Positions 7,711-8,817 of a stretch of DNA of 8,817 nt are shown here, one piece after another. Numbering within the stretch: the first letter of the stretch is position 1; every line of letters begins with the position of its first letter. The notes beneath the pieces were generated by a model that searched no databases, had not been told where the DNA came from, and saw only the letters and a program-made list of their open reading frames with translations. This stretch comes from Gammaproteobacteria bacterium (GTDB lineage Bacteria; Pseudomonadota; Gammaproteobacteria; Steroidobacterales; Woeseiaceae). Location: positions 1 through 8,817 of the forward strand of contig JAOUNK010000126.1 of the NCBI GenBank assembly GCA_029881015.1, given 5' to 3'. The position numbers were made by a program, and so were the translations under genes.

Positions 7711-7743
7711 AAAAAAAAGCCCGGGCCGTTGCCGGCCCGGGCT
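7711..7743 (-). terminator. Rho-independent terminator of the BamE-like gene
   Basis: On the minus strand an almost perfect GC-only stem of 10 to 11 base pairs (arms 7718-7728 and 7733-7743, loop of four) is followed by eight T residues (7711-7718). It begins 23 bases after the stop of the BamE-like gene and insulates mfd from it. The plus strand has no T-run after the hairpin, so it should work in one direction only. Confidence 0.93.
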
Positions 7744-7766
7744 CGTCGTGATTCGGTTCCCTAGGC

Positions 7767-8042
7767 TTAGCGCTTCAGGACGGCGTGGATTACCTTGTCA
7801 TGTTCGAAGAACACGACGAAATCGGTGTATTCCCAACGCGTGATCGGGGGCTCGCCTACCGGGGCCTTGATCGAGGCGGGGCTACCATACTTCGATTGCA
7901 CGCTGGCTTGCGTCATGCCGCGGGTCGGGCGCCCGTCACCGGACATAGCCGCCGCACCATCCATCTTGAGCGTCTCGGCACTCGCAGTGCCCATTGCTGC
8001 AAACAGCAAGGCGATCAGAGCAATTGTACGCATTCTGGCCAT
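7767..8042 (-). CDS. Small exported SmpA/OmlA (BamE)-like protein
   Basis: A 91-residue protein. Residues 1-22 form a signal peptide (hydrophobic IALIALLFAAMG, then ASA before ET), so it should be exported to the periplasm. The mature part has a SmpA/BamE-like pattern: RGMTQASVQSKYGSP (helix and glycine turn, with the Gly-Met-Thr hallmark), then TRWEYTDFVVFFEHDKVIHAVLKR, a beta hairpin ending in a positively charged tail. True BamE is a lipoprotein of the outer-membrane barrel-assembly machine; here no Cys follows the signal peptide, so it would be soluble, and I do not call it bamE. Start: the frame is open to 8099, but GGAG seven bases before ATG 8042 (within 8045-8053) and the signal peptide select 8042. 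It is a single-gene unit with its own terminator and diverges from the lolC-type gene. Confidence 0.78.
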   Translation of the reverse strand: MARMRTIALIALLFAAMGTASAETLKMDGAAAMSGDGRPTRGMTQASVQSKYGSPASIKAPVGEPPITRWEYTDFVVFFEHDKVIHAVLKR

Positions 8043-8069
8043 GTTCCTTCTCCAGTTACAGGTCTGGCG

Positions 8070-8078
8070 ACTATAGCA
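8070..8078 (-). promoter_or_regulatory. Candidate extended -10 promoter of the BamE-like gene
   Basis: The minus strand reads TGC followed by TATAGT, an extended -10 with five of six consensus matches. The transcript would start near 8063, about 20 bases before ATG 8042, leaving room for the GGAGAAGGA ribosome binding site. The -35 is poor. The core CTATAG is a palindrome, so the plus strand also has a weaker -10-like TATAGC pointing to the lolC-type gene. Confidence 0.45.
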
Positions 8079-8107
8079 TCGCAACGCGGGATGAGACATG
8101 CGAACTG

Positions 8108-8116
8108 TGTCACAAT
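8108..8116 (+). promoter_or_regulatory. Weak candidate -10 for the lolC-type gene
   Basis: TGT followed by CACAAT on the plus strand gives an extended -10 shape with four of six matches. It would start transcription one or two bases before ATG 8125, making an almost leaderless message; this agrees with the lack of a ribosome binding site there. No -35 is seen. Speculative. Confidence 0.22.
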
Positions 8117-8124
8117 GCGGCCCA

Positions 8125-8817
8125 ATGTTGAATCCTGTCGAACTTTTTGTCGGGCTGCGCTACCTCAGGGCCAAACGCCGCACCCGGTTCGTGTCCTTCA
8201 TCACCCTGATCTCCCTCCTCGGCATCGCCCTTGGAGTGGCGTCGCTGATCGTCATCATGTCGGTCATGAACGGCTTTGAAGGGGAGCTCAGGAGCCGGTT
8301 GCTCAGCATGTCGGCGCACGGCACCGTGAGCGGCGCCGACGGCCCTGTCCGCGAATGGCGTGAGCTCATCGACGAAGTCGGGGCCGCAGACGGTGTCGCG
8401 GCCGCCGCGCCGTTCGTGCAGATTGAAGGCATGATCCAGTCGGGCAGCGATCTCGTCGGTGTCATGGTGCATGGCGTCCATCCGGACTGGGAGGGCGCGC
8501 TGTCGAGCGATCTGATCAACATGATCGAGGGCAGCCTCGACGCGCTTGAACCGGGCGGGCGCGGCATCATTCTCGGCCGCATCCTGGCGTACCGCCTGAA
8601 CGCGAGAATAGGCGATGGTGTCGTACTTCTCGTGCCACGGCCGGTAGGGGACGGGACGCTGGAACCGGTGTTGGAACGCTTCGTGCTGCGTGGCGTATTC
8701 GAGGTAGGCCTGGCCGATCACGACGGCGTTCTCGCGCTGGTGCATTCGAGTGACGCCGCACGCATACTCAATATCGGCGACGCCGTGAGTGCCGTGCGTT
8801 TTCGTGCGCACGATGTC
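8125..8817 (+). CDS. lolC: Lipoprotein-releasing ABC transporter permease, LolC/LolE family (3' end outside window)
   Basis: First 231 residues of a LolC/LolE-type inner-membrane permease; the frame is still open at the window edge. With the ATPase LolD the complex extracts outer-membrane lipoproteins from the inner membrane and passes them to LolA. Seen: N-terminal LFVGLRYLRAKRR (7-19), a first membrane helix from about 23 to 47 (SFITLISLLGIALGVASLIVIMSV), the family motif MNGFE at 48-52, and then the start of the MacB-like periplasmic domain, including GVAAAAPFVQIEGMIQSG and ILGRILAYRLNARIGDGVVLLVP. The three C-terminal membrane helices expected of the family are beyond the window. The first residues resemble LolC, but the VAAAAPF segment resembles LolE as well, so the paralogue (or a single LolF-type permease) cannot be settled here. 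No good ribosome binding site precedes ATG 8125; an ATG at 8115 is in another frame. Confidence 0.9.
   Translation, partial: MLNPVELFVGLRYLRAKRRTRFVSFITLISLLGIALGVASLIVIMSVMNGFEGELRSRLLSMSAHGTVSGADGPVREWRELIDEVGAADGVAAAAPFVQIEGMIQSGSDLVGVMVHGVHPDWEGALSSDLINMIEGSLDALEPGGRGIILGRILAYRLNARIGDGVVLLVPRPVGDGTLEPVLERFVLRGVFEVGLADHDGVLALVHSSDAARILNIGDAVSAVRFRAHDV

Noticed and set aside
7711..7743. GC palindrome as a possible REP element or protein-binding site
   Set aside because: The adjacent run of eight T on the minus strand, just after a stop codon, explains it fully as an intrinsic terminator. No second copy is seen in the window.
8043..8099. N-terminal extension of the BamE-like protein
   Set aside because: It would bury the signal peptide after 19 residues containing Cys and Arg. 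ATG 8042 has a strong ribosome binding site.
8110..8811. 233-codon open frame on the minus strand at the right end
   Set aside because: It is the shadow of the lolC-type gene, which has the family motifs and a membrane helix. The antisense translation is His/Arg/Asp-rich with no fold signal.

Overview
This 8.8 kb window is a GC-rich, gene-dense piece of a chromosome, most likely from a gammaproteobacterium. The CsiV-family gene directly after mfd, and the run nagZ, then a methylthioinosine-type phosphorylase, then csiV and mfd, recall what I remember of the Pseudomonas nagZ-mfd region. The genus cannot be fixed from the sequence. I see no insertion sequence, phage gene, CRISPR array, rRNA or tRNA, and no sign of recent transfer. 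It reads as conserved core genome with one lineage-specific-looking insertion.

Left block (1-3463, plus strand): the 3' part of rlmD (23S rRNA m5U methyltransferase), then nagZ (peptidoglycan-recycling beta-N-acetylglucosaminidase), an S-methyl-5'-thioinosine phosphorylase-type gene, and a small PAS plus degenerate-GGDEF protein. Gaps are 10 to 24 bases, so the four probably form one transcript. Middle block (3440-7655, minus strand): mfd (transcription-repair coupling factor) overlaps csiV (exported, envelope-related) by 8 bases, forming a two-gene operon. It meets the left block tail to tail, with the last 24 bases of csiV and the GGDEF-like gene shared. Right block: a small exported BamE/SmpA-like gene on the minus strand ends at a strong intrinsic terminator just upstream of mfd. 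It diverges from a lolC/lolE-type lipoprotein-export permease that runs off the right end.

Functional themes are RNA modification, cell-wall recycling and envelope biogenesis (nagZ, csiV, BamE-like, lolC), purine/methylthio salvage, and DNA repair. The most interesting item is the GGDEF-like protein. Its metal-binding and signature residues are replaced, yet an RxxD motif stands at exactly the inhibitory-site position, which suggests a non-catalytic c-di-GMP receptor or a purely structural domain. I found no clear multi-gene undescribed system.
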